A stretch of 64,000 nucleotides of DNA from Ga0077527 sp964531455 (GTDB lineage Bacteria > Pseudomonadota > Gammaproteobacteria > Burkholderiales > SG8-41), in NCBI GenBank assembly GCA_964531455.1, contig CAZHFZ010000008.1:22699-86698 (forward strand), given 5' to 3'. Below the pieces are notes generated by a model that ran no database searches, had not been told where the DNA came from, and worked only from the letters and a program-made list of their open reading frames with translations. Positions 45,665 to 53,716 of this stretch are shown in pieces. Numbering within the stretch: the first letter of the stretch is position 1; each line of letters starts with the position of its first letter. The position numbers and the translations under genes are program-made.

Positions 45665-46273
45665 ATGATTTTATTTAAATATATGCTCCGACTATTCTTA
45701 ATCCTTTTCGCCCTGCTCGCAGCCCCCACCGCATTCGCCGACAATCCCAAAGTCGAACTCAAAACGACGATGGGCAGCGTGGTATTGGAACTTTATCCGG
45801 AGAACGCGCCGAAAACCGTCGAGAACTTCCTGCAATATGTAAAAGACGGCTTCTATGACGGCACGATTTTCCATCGCGTGATTCCCGGCTTCATGGTTCA
45901 GGGCGGCGGCTTCACCGCAAACATGCAGCAAAAAACCACAGGCCCGACGATCCGTAACGAAGCCGGCAACGGCCTTCGCAATGCCGTGGGTACCGTCGCG
46001 ATGGCACGCACTGCAGACCCGCACTCCGCAACAGCACAATTTTTCATCAATGTTGCCGAGAATGATTTCCTGGATTTCAAATCGCCGGATGACAAGGGTT
46101 ACGGATATACCGTGTTTGCCCGCGTGACCACCGGCATGGATGTCGTTGCAAAAATCACACAGACTCCGACCGCAACCGTCGGCCCGCACCAGAATGTCCC
46201 GCGTCAGCCTGTTTTTATTGAACGTGCGCGTCTGCTGCCCGGCACCACAGCAAAACCGGCCAAAGCCAAATAA
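45665..46273 (+). CDS. ppiA: Periplasmic cyclophilin-type peptidyl-prolyl isomerase
   Basis: Prolyl isomerase, 202 residues, exported: the signal peptide LFLILFALLAAPTAFA is followed by the cyclophilin domain. Active-site residues are in IFHRVIPGFMVQGGGF and the SATAQFFINV segment. A short Lys-rich tail ends the protein. ATG 45665 is used; ATG 45683 would give a tighter signal peptide. It lies 23 bases before ppiB, so secreted and cytoplasmic forms are made together. Confidence 0.93.
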   Translation: MILFKYMLRLFLILFALLAAPTAFADNPKVELKTTMGSVVLELYPENAPKTVENFLQYVKDGFYDGTIFHRVIPGFMVQGGGFTANMQQKTTGPTIRNEAGNGLRNAVGTVAMARTADPHSATAQFFINVAENDFLDFKSPDDKGYGYTVFARVTTGMDVVAKITQTPTATVGPHQNVPRQPVFIERARLLPGTTAKPAKAK

Positions 46274-46296
46274 TTTCAATCAAGGACTCTGACAAC

Positions 46297-46788
46297 ATGA
46301 TCAAATTACATACCAACCACGGCGTCATTTCCCTTGAACTCGACGCCGTCAAAGCACCGGACACCGCCGCCAACTTCATCCAGTACGTCAAAGACGGCCA
46401 TTACAACAACACGGTGTTTCATCGCGTCATCGACGGATTTATGGTCCAGGGCGGCGGCTTCGAACCCGGCATGAAGCAGAAACCGACGCGCGACCCGGTG
46501 CAGAACGAAGCCAACAACGGCCTGAAGAACGACATGTATACCGTGGCAATGGCGCGCACTTCGGCACCCCACTCAGCCAGCGCACAGTTTTTCATCAACG
46601 TGTCCAACAACGATTTCCTCAATCACTCGGCACCGACCCCTCAGGGCTGGGGTTACTGCGTGTTCGGCAAAGTGGTCGACGGCACTGATGTGGTCGACAA
46701 GATCCGCAAGGTGAAAACCGGCAGCAAGGGGATGCACCAGGATGTCCCCGTGGAAGATGTAATTATCGAAAAAGCCGAAGTCGTCTGA
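46297..46788 (+). CDS. ppiB: Cytoplasmic cyclophilin-type peptidyl-prolyl isomerase
   Basis: Prolyl isomerase of 163 residues without signal peptide, otherwise close to the upstream copy. Motifs: VFHRVIDGFMVQGGGFEPGM, MARTSAPHSASAQFFINVSNNDFLNH, and WGYCVFGKVVDGTDVVDKI. The pair probably arose by duplication. ppiA-ppiB-lpxH order is widespread in proteobacteria and supports the assignment. Confidence 0.96.
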   Translation: MIKLHTNHGVISLELDAVKAPDTAANFIQYVKDGHYNNTVFHRVIDGFMVQGGGFEPGMKQKPTRDPVQNEANNGLKNDMYTVAMARTSAPHSASAQFFINVSNNDFLNHSAPTPQGWGYCVFGKVVDGTDVVDKIRKVKTGSKGMHQDVPVEDVIIEKAEVV

Positions 46789-46804
46789 GATCTCAGCTGA
46801 ATGA

Positions 46805-46824
46805 GCGGGGCGAAGAAGCCCCGC
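46805..46824 (+). promoter_or_regulatory. Hairpin directly before lpxH
   Basis: Perfect stem GCGGGGC (46805-46811), loop GAAGAA, GCCCCGC (46818-46824), 5 bases before the lpxH ATG. No T-run. It occupies the place where a Shine-Dalgarno sequence would be expected. Confidence 0.5.
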
Positions 46825-46829
46825 CCCCC

Positions 46830-47549
46830 ATGCATACGCTGTTCATTTCCGATCTGCACCTTGCCCCGGAGCGGCCGCAGATTACGGAACAATTCCTTCG
46901 CTTCATCCGTGAAACCGCCCCCCCGGCTTCGGCGCTGTATATCCTCGGCGACCTGTTTGAATACTGGGTGGGTGATGATGACCTCGAAGATCCGCTGAAC
47001 GGAACGGTTTCCTCGGCGCTCTCGAAACTGGCCGAAGGCGGCACCGCGGTATATCTGATGCGGGGCAACCGTGACGTACTGTTGGGGGCCGACTTCGCAT
47101 CACGCTGCCATGCCGCGCTGCTCGAAGATCCGGTGCTGGTGAATTTGCACGGCACACCAACGCTGCTGAGTCACGGTGATGCACTGTGTACCGACGATGT
47201 CGATTACCAGCGTTTCCGCGTGTATGCCCGCGATCCCGGCAACCAGCAGAAATTCCTCGCCCAGTCACTGGGAGCCCGACGGGAGCAGATGCGCGGCATG
47301 CGCGCGCAGAGCGAGGCTAGCAAGCAGCAGAAAACGGAAGCCATCATGGATGTCGCGCCGGCCGCCGTGGAAGAACTGCTGCGCAAACACGGCTATCCGC
47401 GGCTGATCCATGGCCACACCCACCGACCGGCACACCATCACCATACAGTCGACGGGCATGCCTGCGAACGCTGGGTGCTCAACGACTGGTATGAAACCGG
47501 CGGCTATCTGCGCTGCGACTCCGCCGGCTGCACTGCCGTCCTAAGCTAG
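46830..47549 (+). CDS. lpxH: UDP-2,3-diacylglucosamine diphosphatase
   Basis: Membrane-associated metallophosphoesterase of lipid A synthesis, 239 residues. Metal-site motifs in order: ISDLHLAPERP, LGDLFEYWVGDD, RGNRDVLLG, SHGDALCTDDVDYQ, and HGHTHRPAHHHH. Complete. The start ATG 46830 (MHTLFISDLHL) matches the family; no good ribosome site is visible because a hairpin lies just upstream. Its last 9 bases overlap the end of the convergent PLP-enzyme gene. Confidence 0.96.
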   Translation: MHTLFISDLHLAPERPQITEQFLRFIRETAPPASALYILGDLFEYWVGDDDLEDPLNGTVSSALSKLAEGGTAVYLMRGNRDVLLGADFASRCHAALLEDPVLVNLHGTPTLLSHGDALCTDDVDYQRFRVYARDPGNQQKFLAQSLGARREQMRGMRAQSEASKQQKTEAIMDVAPAAVEELLRKHGYPRLIHGHTHRPAHHHHTVDGHACERWVLNDWYETGGYLRCDSAGCTAVLS

Positions 47550-48767
47550 GGCCTGCGTGAAATCCGCAATCAGGTCATCGATATCCTCGATGCCGATCGA
47601 CAGCCGGATCAGCGAGTCCGCGATACCCATCTCCGCGCGGCGGGCTGCCCCCATTTCCCAGTAGATCGTCTGCGCGACCGGGATCGCCAGCGTCCGGTTG
47701 TCACCGAGATGGCTGGAGGAAATCACCAATTGCAGACGATTGAGGAAATCAAGGCAGTCAATATTTTCGGCCAGCTCAATGCTCATCAGGGCGCCGTAAT
47801 GCCTGAACAATTCACCGGCCAGCTGATGCTGGGGATGATTTTCGAGGCCCGGATAATAGACTTTGGTGACTTTGGGGTGTTTCGCGAGAAAACCGGCCAA
47901 CTGCAGGCAATTGCCTGAGGCGCGCTCCATCCGCAACGCCAGAGTCTCCGCCCCCATGGCCAAGCGGTGCGCCGGCTCGGCAGCCAGCGTAGCCCCGACA
48001 TCACGCAGCCCCTTCTTGCGAATCTGCAGGATGCCCCAGTTCGCCGGATTGGCTGTTTTATAGTTGTCGTAGATGTTCGGGAACGACTTCCAGTCGAACA
48101 ACCCGGTGTCGGTCACGGCGCCGCCCAACGCATTGCCGTGCCCGCCGATGTATTTGGTCAGCGAATTGATCACCAGGCTGGCCTGCACCTGTTTCGGCCG
48201 GAACAGATACGGCGAGGTCATCGTATTGTCGACAAAATAGATGATCCCGCGGCGCGCGCACAACTCGCCGATACGCACAAGGTCGGCGATCTGGGTGCGT
48301 GGGTTGGCAATGGTTTCAACGAACACCATCCGGGTATTGGGCCGCAGCGCCTTTTCCACGTTCTCCACGCGGGTCGCATCGACATAACTGATATCGCAGT
48401 CAAATTGACCGAGAGTTCCGAAAAGGCTGTTGGTGTTGCCGAACAGGAAAGCGCTCGACACCACATGGTCGCCGCCGCGCAGCAGCGCGATGAAGGCCGA
48501 GGCAATGGCCGCCATGCCGGTCGAAAAACAGGCTGTTGCAACGCCGTCCTCCATCTTGCTGATCTTGGATTCCAGCGCTGCGGTGGTGGGGTTGCCCTGA
48601 CGCCCATAGGCGTAACCGGGCATCTCGCCCTTGAACACCTTGACCAGGTCGCGTGAATCCGGATACCCGAAGGCCACGGCGGTGTGCATGGGCTTGAGCA
48701 CCGAATAATGCTCGATCGGCGCTTCCAGATCGGAATGCAGGATCTTGGTCGTGAATCCGTTTTTCAT
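47541..48767 (-). CDS. Cys/Met-metabolism PLP enzyme (cystathionine gamma-synthase family)
   Basis: PLP-dependent transsulfuration-fold enzyme, 408 residues. The cofactor lysine is in INSLTKYIGGHGNALGG; YAYGRQGNPTTAALE, FSTGMAAIASAF and VDNTMTSPYLF are family motifs. Sequence alone cannot separate homoserine-ester sulfhydrylase, cystathionine gamma-synthase and gamma-lyase. The SAM-II riboswitch before it points to methionine biosynthesis, as this riboswitch normally controls metA, metX or metZ. In many betaproteobacteria metZ follows purF, and this gene is in that neighbourhood, with a PaiB gene between. ATG is preceded by GGAGCA. Confidence 0.88.
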   Translation of the reverse strand: MKNGFTTKILHSDLEAPIEHYSVLKPMHTAVAFGYPDSRDLVKVFKGEMPGYAYGRQGNPTTAALESKISKMEDGVATACFSTGMAAIASAFIALLRGGDHVVSSAFLFGNTNSLFGTLGQFDCDISYVDATRVENVEKALRPNTRMVFVETIANPRTQIADLVRIGELCARRGIIYFVDNTMTSPYLFRPKQVQASLVINSLTKYIGGHGNALGGAVTDTGLFDWKSFPNIYDNYKTANPANWGILQIRKKGLRDVGATLAAEPAHRLAMGAETLALRMERASGNCLQLAGFLAKHPKVTKVYYPGLENHPQHQLAGELFRHYGALMSIELAENIDCLDFLNRLQLVISSSHLGDNRTLAIPVAQTIYWEMGAARRAEMGIADSLIRLSIGIEDIDDLIADFTQALA

Positions 48768-48783
48768 GGTCTTGCTCCATCAA

Positions 48784-48817
48784 ATAAAAAACCCGGCCAG
48801 CTAGCGCGGACCGGGTT
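48784..48817 (-). terminator. Intrinsic terminator of the SAM-II riboswitch
   Basis: On the minus strand, stem AACCCGG (48817-48811) and CCGGGTT (48796-48790) with T-run TTTTTTATT beyond. It lies between the aptamer and the start codon at 48767, so transcription can stop before the gene. Confidence 0.85.
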
Positions 48818-48821
48818 CTTC

Positions 48822-48878
48822 CGTCGCTTTAGCTGCATTTTTAACGCGCCCGCAAGCTGCTCTTCAAATCGGCGCAAC
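48822..48878 (-). ncRNA. SAM-II riboswitch aptamer
   Basis: Minus-strand RNA matching the SAM-II (SAM-alpha) class. P1 is GCGCC (48875-48871) with GGCGC (48850-48846). It is followed by the conserved GATTTGA, and UUGCG (48855-48851) pairs with UGCAG (48837-48833) to form the pseudoknot helix. The 3' end has AAAATGCAGCTAAA, close to AAAUGUAGCUAAA of the structurally known Sargasso metX aptamer, from memory; the UUGCA/UGUAG pair there is UUGCG/UGCAG here, a compensated change. It precedes a transsulfuration-family gene. Confidence 0.87.
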
Positions 48879-48881
48879 AGA

Positions 48882-48911
48882 AGATTACCGCAGGCCCGCG
48901 GACCGCGTCAA
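48882..48911 (-). promoter_or_regulatory. Promoter of the riboswitch RNA
   Basis: Minus strand TTGACG (48911-48906), 18-base spacer, TAATCT (48887-48882). The -35 contains the TGA stop of the PaiB-like gene. The predicted start is near 48875, at the first base of P1. The -10 is weak. Confidence 0.5.
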
Positions 48912-49555
48912 ACCGGGCGCTTATGGGTTATCCCTTTTGCCACCAGATCCGCCATGTCCTGTGCCTGAGTATCATCCAGTTGCGCCAATCCATCGGCTAC
49001 ACCAGTGCGGTCAGCATCACTGCGGTTCTGGCTGACTTTCCATTTGCCGATCAGCCGGCTCACAGGTATCTCAATGCCGACAATGGCGCCAAGCATGCGC
49101 TCCAGGTATTCCACGGGCGCATCGTCGACGCGCCAGGGTTGCCGCAGTCCGGCTTCCTGCTGATCGGTAAGCCTCGTCACCAGCCCGCGCAGCCATTCGC
49201 GGTCATCGTGCACGACCAGTGGTCCGTAGGCATGCACCACGGCGTAGTTCCAAGTCGGCACCACTTGCCCTGTTTCACGCTTCGACGGATACCACGACGG
49301 CGTCACATAAGCCTGCGGCCCCTGAAAGATCACCAGCACTTCCCTGCCGCCCGACAGGCGCCAGACGGGATTGGCCCGAGCAACATGGCCACGCAGCGTA
49401 CCGTTGGGCGAGGGTTCCTGATCAATCAACAGCGGCAGATGGTTGGCCTCCGGCACGCCATCATGAATTGTCACCAGGGTGGCCAGGGGATGACTCCGCA
49501 TCAGCGCATGCATCACGTCGATGCGTTCCTCGCAGAAGGCACCCACTTGATACAT
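48908..49555 (-). CDS. PaiB-like FMN-binding protein
   Basis: 215-residue protein of the PaiB family, split-barrel flavin-binding fold, annotated as FMN-binding negative transcriptional regulator in the family. The start MYQVGAFCEERIDVMHALMRSHPLATLVT, the central YVTPSWYPSKRETGQVVPTWNYAVVHAYG and the late IVGIEIPVSRLIGKWKVSQNRSDADR are characteristic. No DNA-binding domain is evident, and in most species the role is unproved. It lies 15 bases after purF on the same strand; its stop codon lies in the next promoter. Confidence 0.85.
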   Translation of the reverse strand: MYQVGAFCEERIDVMHALMRSHPLATLVTIHDGVPEANHLPLLIDQEPSPNGTLRGHVARANPVWRLSGGREVLVIFQGPQAYVTPSWYPSKRETGQVVPTWNYAVVHAYGPLVVHDDREWLRGLVTRLTDQQEAGLRQPWRVDDAPVEYLERMLGAIVGIEIPVSRLIGKWKVSQNRSDADRTGVADGLAQLDDTQAQDMADLVAKGITHKRPV

Positions 49556-49570
49556 CGTGAAAAATCCCGC

Positions 49571-51091
49571 TTAGTCGACGAGTTCCAGCCCGAGGTCGAG
49601 CTGGGTCGCCGCGGCCGTCTTGCCGGCCTTGGCGCCGTCACGGCGCTGCGCCTCGACGCCGTCCAGATAATCCTGGGTCACGTCGCCGGTGATGTACTGG
49701 CCGCTGAAGCAGGAAGCCTCGAAATTGGTCACCGAAGGATTGACGCTGCGCACATCGCCGATCAGCGCATCGAGTTCCTGGTAGATCAACGCATCACAGC
49801 CGATTTCGCGCGCGATTTCCTCGTGGGAGCGACCGCTGGCAATCAGTTCATCACGGGTCGGCATGTCGATGCCGTAAACGTTGGCATAACGCACCGGCGG
49901 CGCCGCCGACGCGAAATAAACCTTGCGCGCGCCGGCATCGCGCGCCATCTGCACGATTTCCCGGCTGGTCGTGCCGCGCACGATCGAATCATCCACCAGC
50001 AATACATTCTTGCCGCGAAACTCCATGCCGATGGCATTGAGCTTCTGACGCACCGATTTACGGCGGATCGCCTGCCCCGGCATGATGAAGGTACGGCCAA
50101 TGTAACGATTCTTGATGAAACCTTCGCGATAACCCAAATTGAGATGGTTCGACAACTGCATGGCCGAAGGCCGGCTCGAATCCGGGATCGGGATCACCAC
50201 ATCAATGTCGAGATTGGCGAAGTCCTTCTCGATCTTGCGCCCCAGACTTTCGCCCATGCGCAAACGGGTCTCGTAGACCGAGATGCCGTCGATTACAGAA
50301 TCAGGACGGGCGAGATAAACGAATTCAAACAGACAAGGATTCAGTGACGGATTTTCCGCACATTGCTGGCTGTGGAAATTACCGTCGAGATCGATGAATA
50401 TGGCTTCACCCGGGGCGACATCGCGCACCAGCTGGAATCCCAGTCCATCGAGTGCGACGCTCTCGGAAGCCACCATGTACTCGGTGCCCTGCGTCGTTTC
50501 GATTTTGCCGAACACCAGCGGGCGGATCCCGAACTGATCACGGAAGGCCAACAGACCATAGCCGGCAATCATGGCCACTACGGCATAAGCGCCGCGGCAG
50601 CGCCGGTGCACCCCTGAAACTGCGGCGAAAATCGTCGCCGGATCAAGCTTGTAATTGGTGGTATTAGCCGCCAGTTCGTGCGCCAGCACGTTTAGCAGCA
50701 CTTCCGAGTCCGATTCGGTATTGACGTGACGCATGTCCAGACGGAACAGGTCGTTTTTAAGCTGCTCGGAATTGGTCAGGTTGCCGTTGTGGCCGAGCAC
50801 AATACCGAAGGGCGAATTGACGTAAAACGGCTGCGACTCTGCAGCCGACCAGGCCGATCCTGCGGTCGGGTAACGGGTGTGCGCGATACCGGCATGTCCC
50901 TCAAGACTGCGCATGTTGCGGGTGCGGAATACGTCCCGCACCATGCCACCGCCCTTGTGCATGTGAAAACTGGCACCGTCAGCAGTAACGATACCGGCAG
51001 CATCCTGGCCGCGATGCTGCAAAACCAACAGTCCGTCATACAGCAGCTGGTTGACGGGACTACGGGCAACGACTCCAACAATTCCGCACAT
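49571..51091 (-). CDS. purF: Amidophosphoribosyltransferase
   Basis: First step of purine synthesis: PRPP and glutamine to phosphoribosylamine. 506 residues. N-terminal nucleophile Cys2 (MCGIVGVVARS) of the class II glutaminase; the C-terminal PRTase half has the PRPP loop VLLVDDSIVRGTTS. Complete. It lies 11 bases after cvpA, the standard cvpA-purF pair. The last residues (LDLGLELVD) are variable. Confidence 0.98.
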   Translation of the reverse strand: MCGIVGVVARSPVNQLLYDGLLVLQHRGQDAAGIVTADGASFHMHKGGGMVRDVFRTRNMRSLEGHAGIAHTRYPTAGSAWSAAESQPFYVNSPFGIVLGHNGNLTNSEQLKNDLFRLDMRHVNTESDSEVLLNVLAHELAANTTNYKLDPATIFAAVSGVHRRCRGAYAVVAMIAGYGLLAFRDQFGIRPLVFGKIETTQGTEYMVASESVALDGLGFQLVRDVAPGEAIFIDLDGNFHSQQCAENPSLNPCLFEFVYLARPDSVIDGISVYETRLRMGESLGRKIEKDFANLDIDVVIPIPDSSRPSAMQLSNHLNLGYREGFIKNRYIGRTFIMPGQAIRRKSVRQKLNAIGMEFRGKNVLLVDDSIVRGTTSREIVQMARDAGARKVYFASAAPPVRYANVYGIDMPTRDELIASGRSHEEIAREIGCDALIYQELDALIGDVRSVNPSVTNFEASCFSGQYITGDVTQDYLDGVEAQRRDGAKAGKTAAATQLDLGLELVD

Positions 51092-51102
51092 GGCGCGTTT
51101 CC

Positions 51103-51594
51103 TCAGCCGTACTTGATATGTTGCGCCAGCGCTGGCGGCAGCCAGCTCTTGACACCCAGCGCAACGAGTTCAAGCAACGGGCGCAGCGCAGCATCACGCC
51201 ATACCTGCTGCTTCGGCAGCGCAGTCATACCGGCCACCAGTGCCAGCACAATCACCACCGCCAACCCGCGCACCAAACCGAATATTGCACCGAGCACCCG
51301 ATCCTCAACAGTCAATCCCGCACTTTTTACAAGTTGCGAAACCGCAACGGCAACAAGACTCATCGCCAGCAGCACCGACAGAAAAAGCGTCACAAAACCT
51401 GCAAGCCAGCGCAGTTCCTCTCCGGGAATTTCTGACGGCATGATTGCCGCAAGATCTCCGCCGAACAACCGAGCAGCGATGAATGCGATGACCCATGCAG
51501 CAAGCGCAAGCAACTCCCTGACCAGCCCGCGAAGAACACTGAGCAGAACCGAGAAACCGACGATGGCGAGCACAACATAGTCGATCAGCGTCAT
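51103..51594 (-). CDS. cvpA: CvpA family inner-membrane protein
   Basis: 163-residue membrane protein with four hydrophobic segments (about 6-22, 27-46, 65-88, 103-122). It opens with LIDYVVLAIVGFSVLLSVLRGLVRELLALAAWV, a clear CvpA start. Relatives are needed for colicin V production and envelope-stress tolerance. It starts 2 bases after the SPOR-domain gene and precedes purF by 11, so all are in one transcript. Confidence 0.95.
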   Translation of the reverse strand: MTLIDYVVLAIVGFSVLLSVLRGLVRELLALAAWVIAFIAARLFGGDLAAIMPSEIPGEELRWLAGFVTLFLSVLLAMSLVAVAVSQLVKSAGLTVEDRVLGAIFGLVRGLAVVIVLALVAGMTALPKQQVWRDAALRPLLELVALGVKSWLPPALAQHIKYG

Positions 51595-51596
51595 CT

Positions 51597-52328
51597 TTAC
51601 CGGGGCACAACCTTGCCGTCGAGTTGCAACTTCTGCAACTGCGGACGCGCCTTCTCGGCGGCTTCACGGGTATTGAAGGGACCGACACGCACACGCGTCA
51701 CAGGCCCTTTTGAAGTCTGAACCACTTCCGTGTACGCCTTCAGGCCGCTGCCGGCGATTTTGGCCTGCAATTCCCTGGCTTTGGCGGTATCCGACAACGC
51801 CGCAACCTGAATCACAAATCCACCGGTTGTCGCCGCTTTGGGGGGCTCCTTGACGCTGTCTTTGGTTTTCGCCGATTCGGTTTTGGCCGCCGCCTTGGTT
51901 TCAGTCTTGGCTTCAGTTTTGGGCTCAGGCTTGGCTTCTGCGGTGGATTCGACCTTGGTTTCGGCCTTCACCTCTTGCGGCTTGGTCTCCGCTTTGACCT
52001 CAGTTTTCACCTCTGGCTTTGTGGCCACAGCTTCAGATTTGGATTCTTTCGGCGCAACAGCCGGAGCCACGGCAACAGGCTCAGATTCGGGCCTCGCTGG
52101 CGTCGCGGCAGGTTCTGCCTGCTTAAGTGGTGTTGGCGGTGTGGTCAACACCCCGGCATCCGGCGACGGAATCTGGATATTGATGTTTTGGTTGACCGTC
52201 TTGGGTTCCGAATCAAGAACCATGGGCAGGACTACGGCCACCACGGTGACCAACACGATCGCACCCACCAGGCGGCGGCGTGCGCGCTTTTTCAGCTGGA
52301 GTTCTTCGTCGCTAACGTTTCTCGCCAT
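51597..52328 (-). CDS. SPOR-domain protein (DedD-like)
   Basis: Bitopic inner-membrane protein of 243 residues. A short cytoplasmic N-terminus (ARNVSDEELQLKKRARRR) precedes one membrane helix (about 20-40); then a long, repetitive Lys/Glu/Ala/Pro linker (about 60-160) and a C-terminal SPOR domain (about 168-243; GGFVIQVAALSDTAKARELQAKI) that binds denuded septal peptidoglycan. This architecture and the folC-SPOR-cvpA-purF order match DedD, a cell-division protein. Gene symbol withheld because several SPOR paralogues share this layout. Confidence 0.9.
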   Translation of the reverse strand: MARNVSDEELQLKKRARRRLVGAIVLVTVVAVVLPMVLDSEPKTVNQNINIQIPSPDAGVLTTPPTPLKQAEPAATPARPESEPVAVAPAVAPKESKSEAVATKPEVKTEVKAETKPQEVKAETKVESTAEAKPEPKTEAKTETKAAAKTESAKTKDSVKEPPKAATTGGFVIQVAALSDTAKARELQAKIAGSGLKAYTEVVQTSKGPVTRVRVGPFNTREAAEKARPQLQKLQLDGKVVPR

Positions 52329-52378
52329 GCTTTGATACGCAGTAAACGAAGTAACTTATTGATTAATAACGATTTTTA

Positions 52379-53659
52379 CTATGGCCGGCGATTGCGGAAC
52401 GCAGTCATCGCAGCAGCTACGGTAAGAAACGATCCGAAGGCCAAAATTCTATCACCATCTCCTGCCGTGCGGTACGCGCGATCACATGCTTCTTCGATGT
52501 TTATGCACATTGTGATCTCGACGTTGACACCGGCATTGCGCAGGGATTGCTCCAACTCATCAGCACTCATTGCCCGCGGCCCTTCAAGTGGCGCAACCAG
52601 CCAGTGGTCGATATGCCCGCGCAAAAGTCTGACAACACCGGCAACATCCTTGTCTTTCAGCATCGAAAACACCGCCAGCGTTTTACTGTAGCCAGTCATT
52701 TGCACCAGATTCAGAGCCAACGCCGATGCAGCATGCGGATTGTGGGCTACATCCAGTATGACTGCAGGCCGACCCGGCAACACCTGGAATCGACCGGGGT
52801 TTTCAACGGAAACAAGGCCGGCACGGATGTCACCGGCGCTCACCGGCAGACGATCACGCACGGCATCAAGTGCAGCAATGCAGGCACTGGCGTTGGCAAG
52901 CTGAAAGGTGCCACGCAAGGCTGGTGGCGGCAGACCGTAGCGGTTGCCGCCAGGTCCGCGATAACGCCATTGCTGCTGCTGCGCTTCATAACCGAAATCA
53001 CGCCCTATCAGCAGCAAATTGGCGCCGATCCTGTGGGCATAATCCGTTACCGATGAAGGAGGCTCTGCATCCGCGCAGATGGCAGGCCGGCCGGCGCGGA
53101 AAATCGGCGCTTTTTCGGCACCGATAGCCTCACGCGTATCACCAAGATATTCCATGTGATCCAGCCCTACGCTCATCAGGAGAGCAACATCAGCATCAAA
53201 AGCATTGACCGCGTCGAGACGACCGCCCAAACCAACTTCAAGCACAGCCACTTGGACCTTGCGCTCGATAAACAACCATACAGCCGCCAGCGTACCGATC
53301 TCGAAGTAGGTCAACTGCACCCCGCTCGCAGCACGAGCCTGTTCGACTGCGGCAAAAGCGCTGACAAGATCCGCATCTTCGACATCACGGCTGCCGATAC
53401 GCACCCGCTCGTTGTAACGGAGCAGGTGTGGTGAAGTGTAAACACCCGCGCAATAACCGGCGTGCGTGAGCATGGTTTCCAGAAAACGGCAGGCAGAACC
53501 TTTGCCGTTGGTGCCGCCCACGATGATGACCGGAAAATCGGGTTTCAGTTGAAGCGCATCGCGAACGACATTCACCCGCTCCAGCCCCATCGCAATGTTT
53601 TGCGGATGCTGGCGTTCGATGTATTCAAGCCAGTCAGATAACGTTACCGGATTCATCAT
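52379..53659 (-). CDS. folC: Dihydrofolate/folylpolyglutamate synthase
   Basis: Bifunctional Mur-ligase-fold enzyme of about 426 residues adding glutamate to dihydropteroate and to folates. P-loop IIVGGTNGKGSACRFLE; other sites are YTSPHLLRYNERVRI, EVGLGGRLDAVNAFD and MSVGLDHMEYLGDTREAIGAEK; the late VILDVAHNPHAAS is the C-terminal domain motif. I start at the ATG pair 53659/53656 (MMNPVTLSDWLEYIE). It follows accD by 57 bases in the accD-folC-SPOR-cvpA-purF series. Confidence 0.96.
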   Translation of the reverse strand: MMNPVTLSDWLEYIERQHPQNIAMGLERVNVVRDALQLKPDFPVIIVGGTNGKGSACRFLETMLTHAGYCAGVYTSPHLLRYNERVRIGSRDVEDADLVSAFAAVEQARAASGVQLTYFEIGTLAAVWLFIERKVQVAVLEVGLGGRLDAVNAFDADVALLMSVGLDHMEYLGDTREAIGAEKAPIFRAGRPAICADAEPPSSVTDYAHRIGANLLLIGRDFGYEAQQQQWRYRGPGGNRYGLPPPALRGTFQLANASACIAALDAVRDRLPVSAGDIRAGLVSVENPGRFQVLPGRPAVILDVAHNPHAASALALNLVQMTGYSKTLAVFSMLKDKDVAGVVRLLRGHIDHWLVAPLEGPRAMSADELEQSLRNAGVNVEITMCINIEEACDRAYRTAGDGDRILAFGSFLTVAAAMTAFRNRRP

Positions 53660-53716
53660 ATCTTGCTTGCTCGGACGCAATCGGGGCCCACTCACCCCGT
53701 AGCAGGCTTCAGTAAA

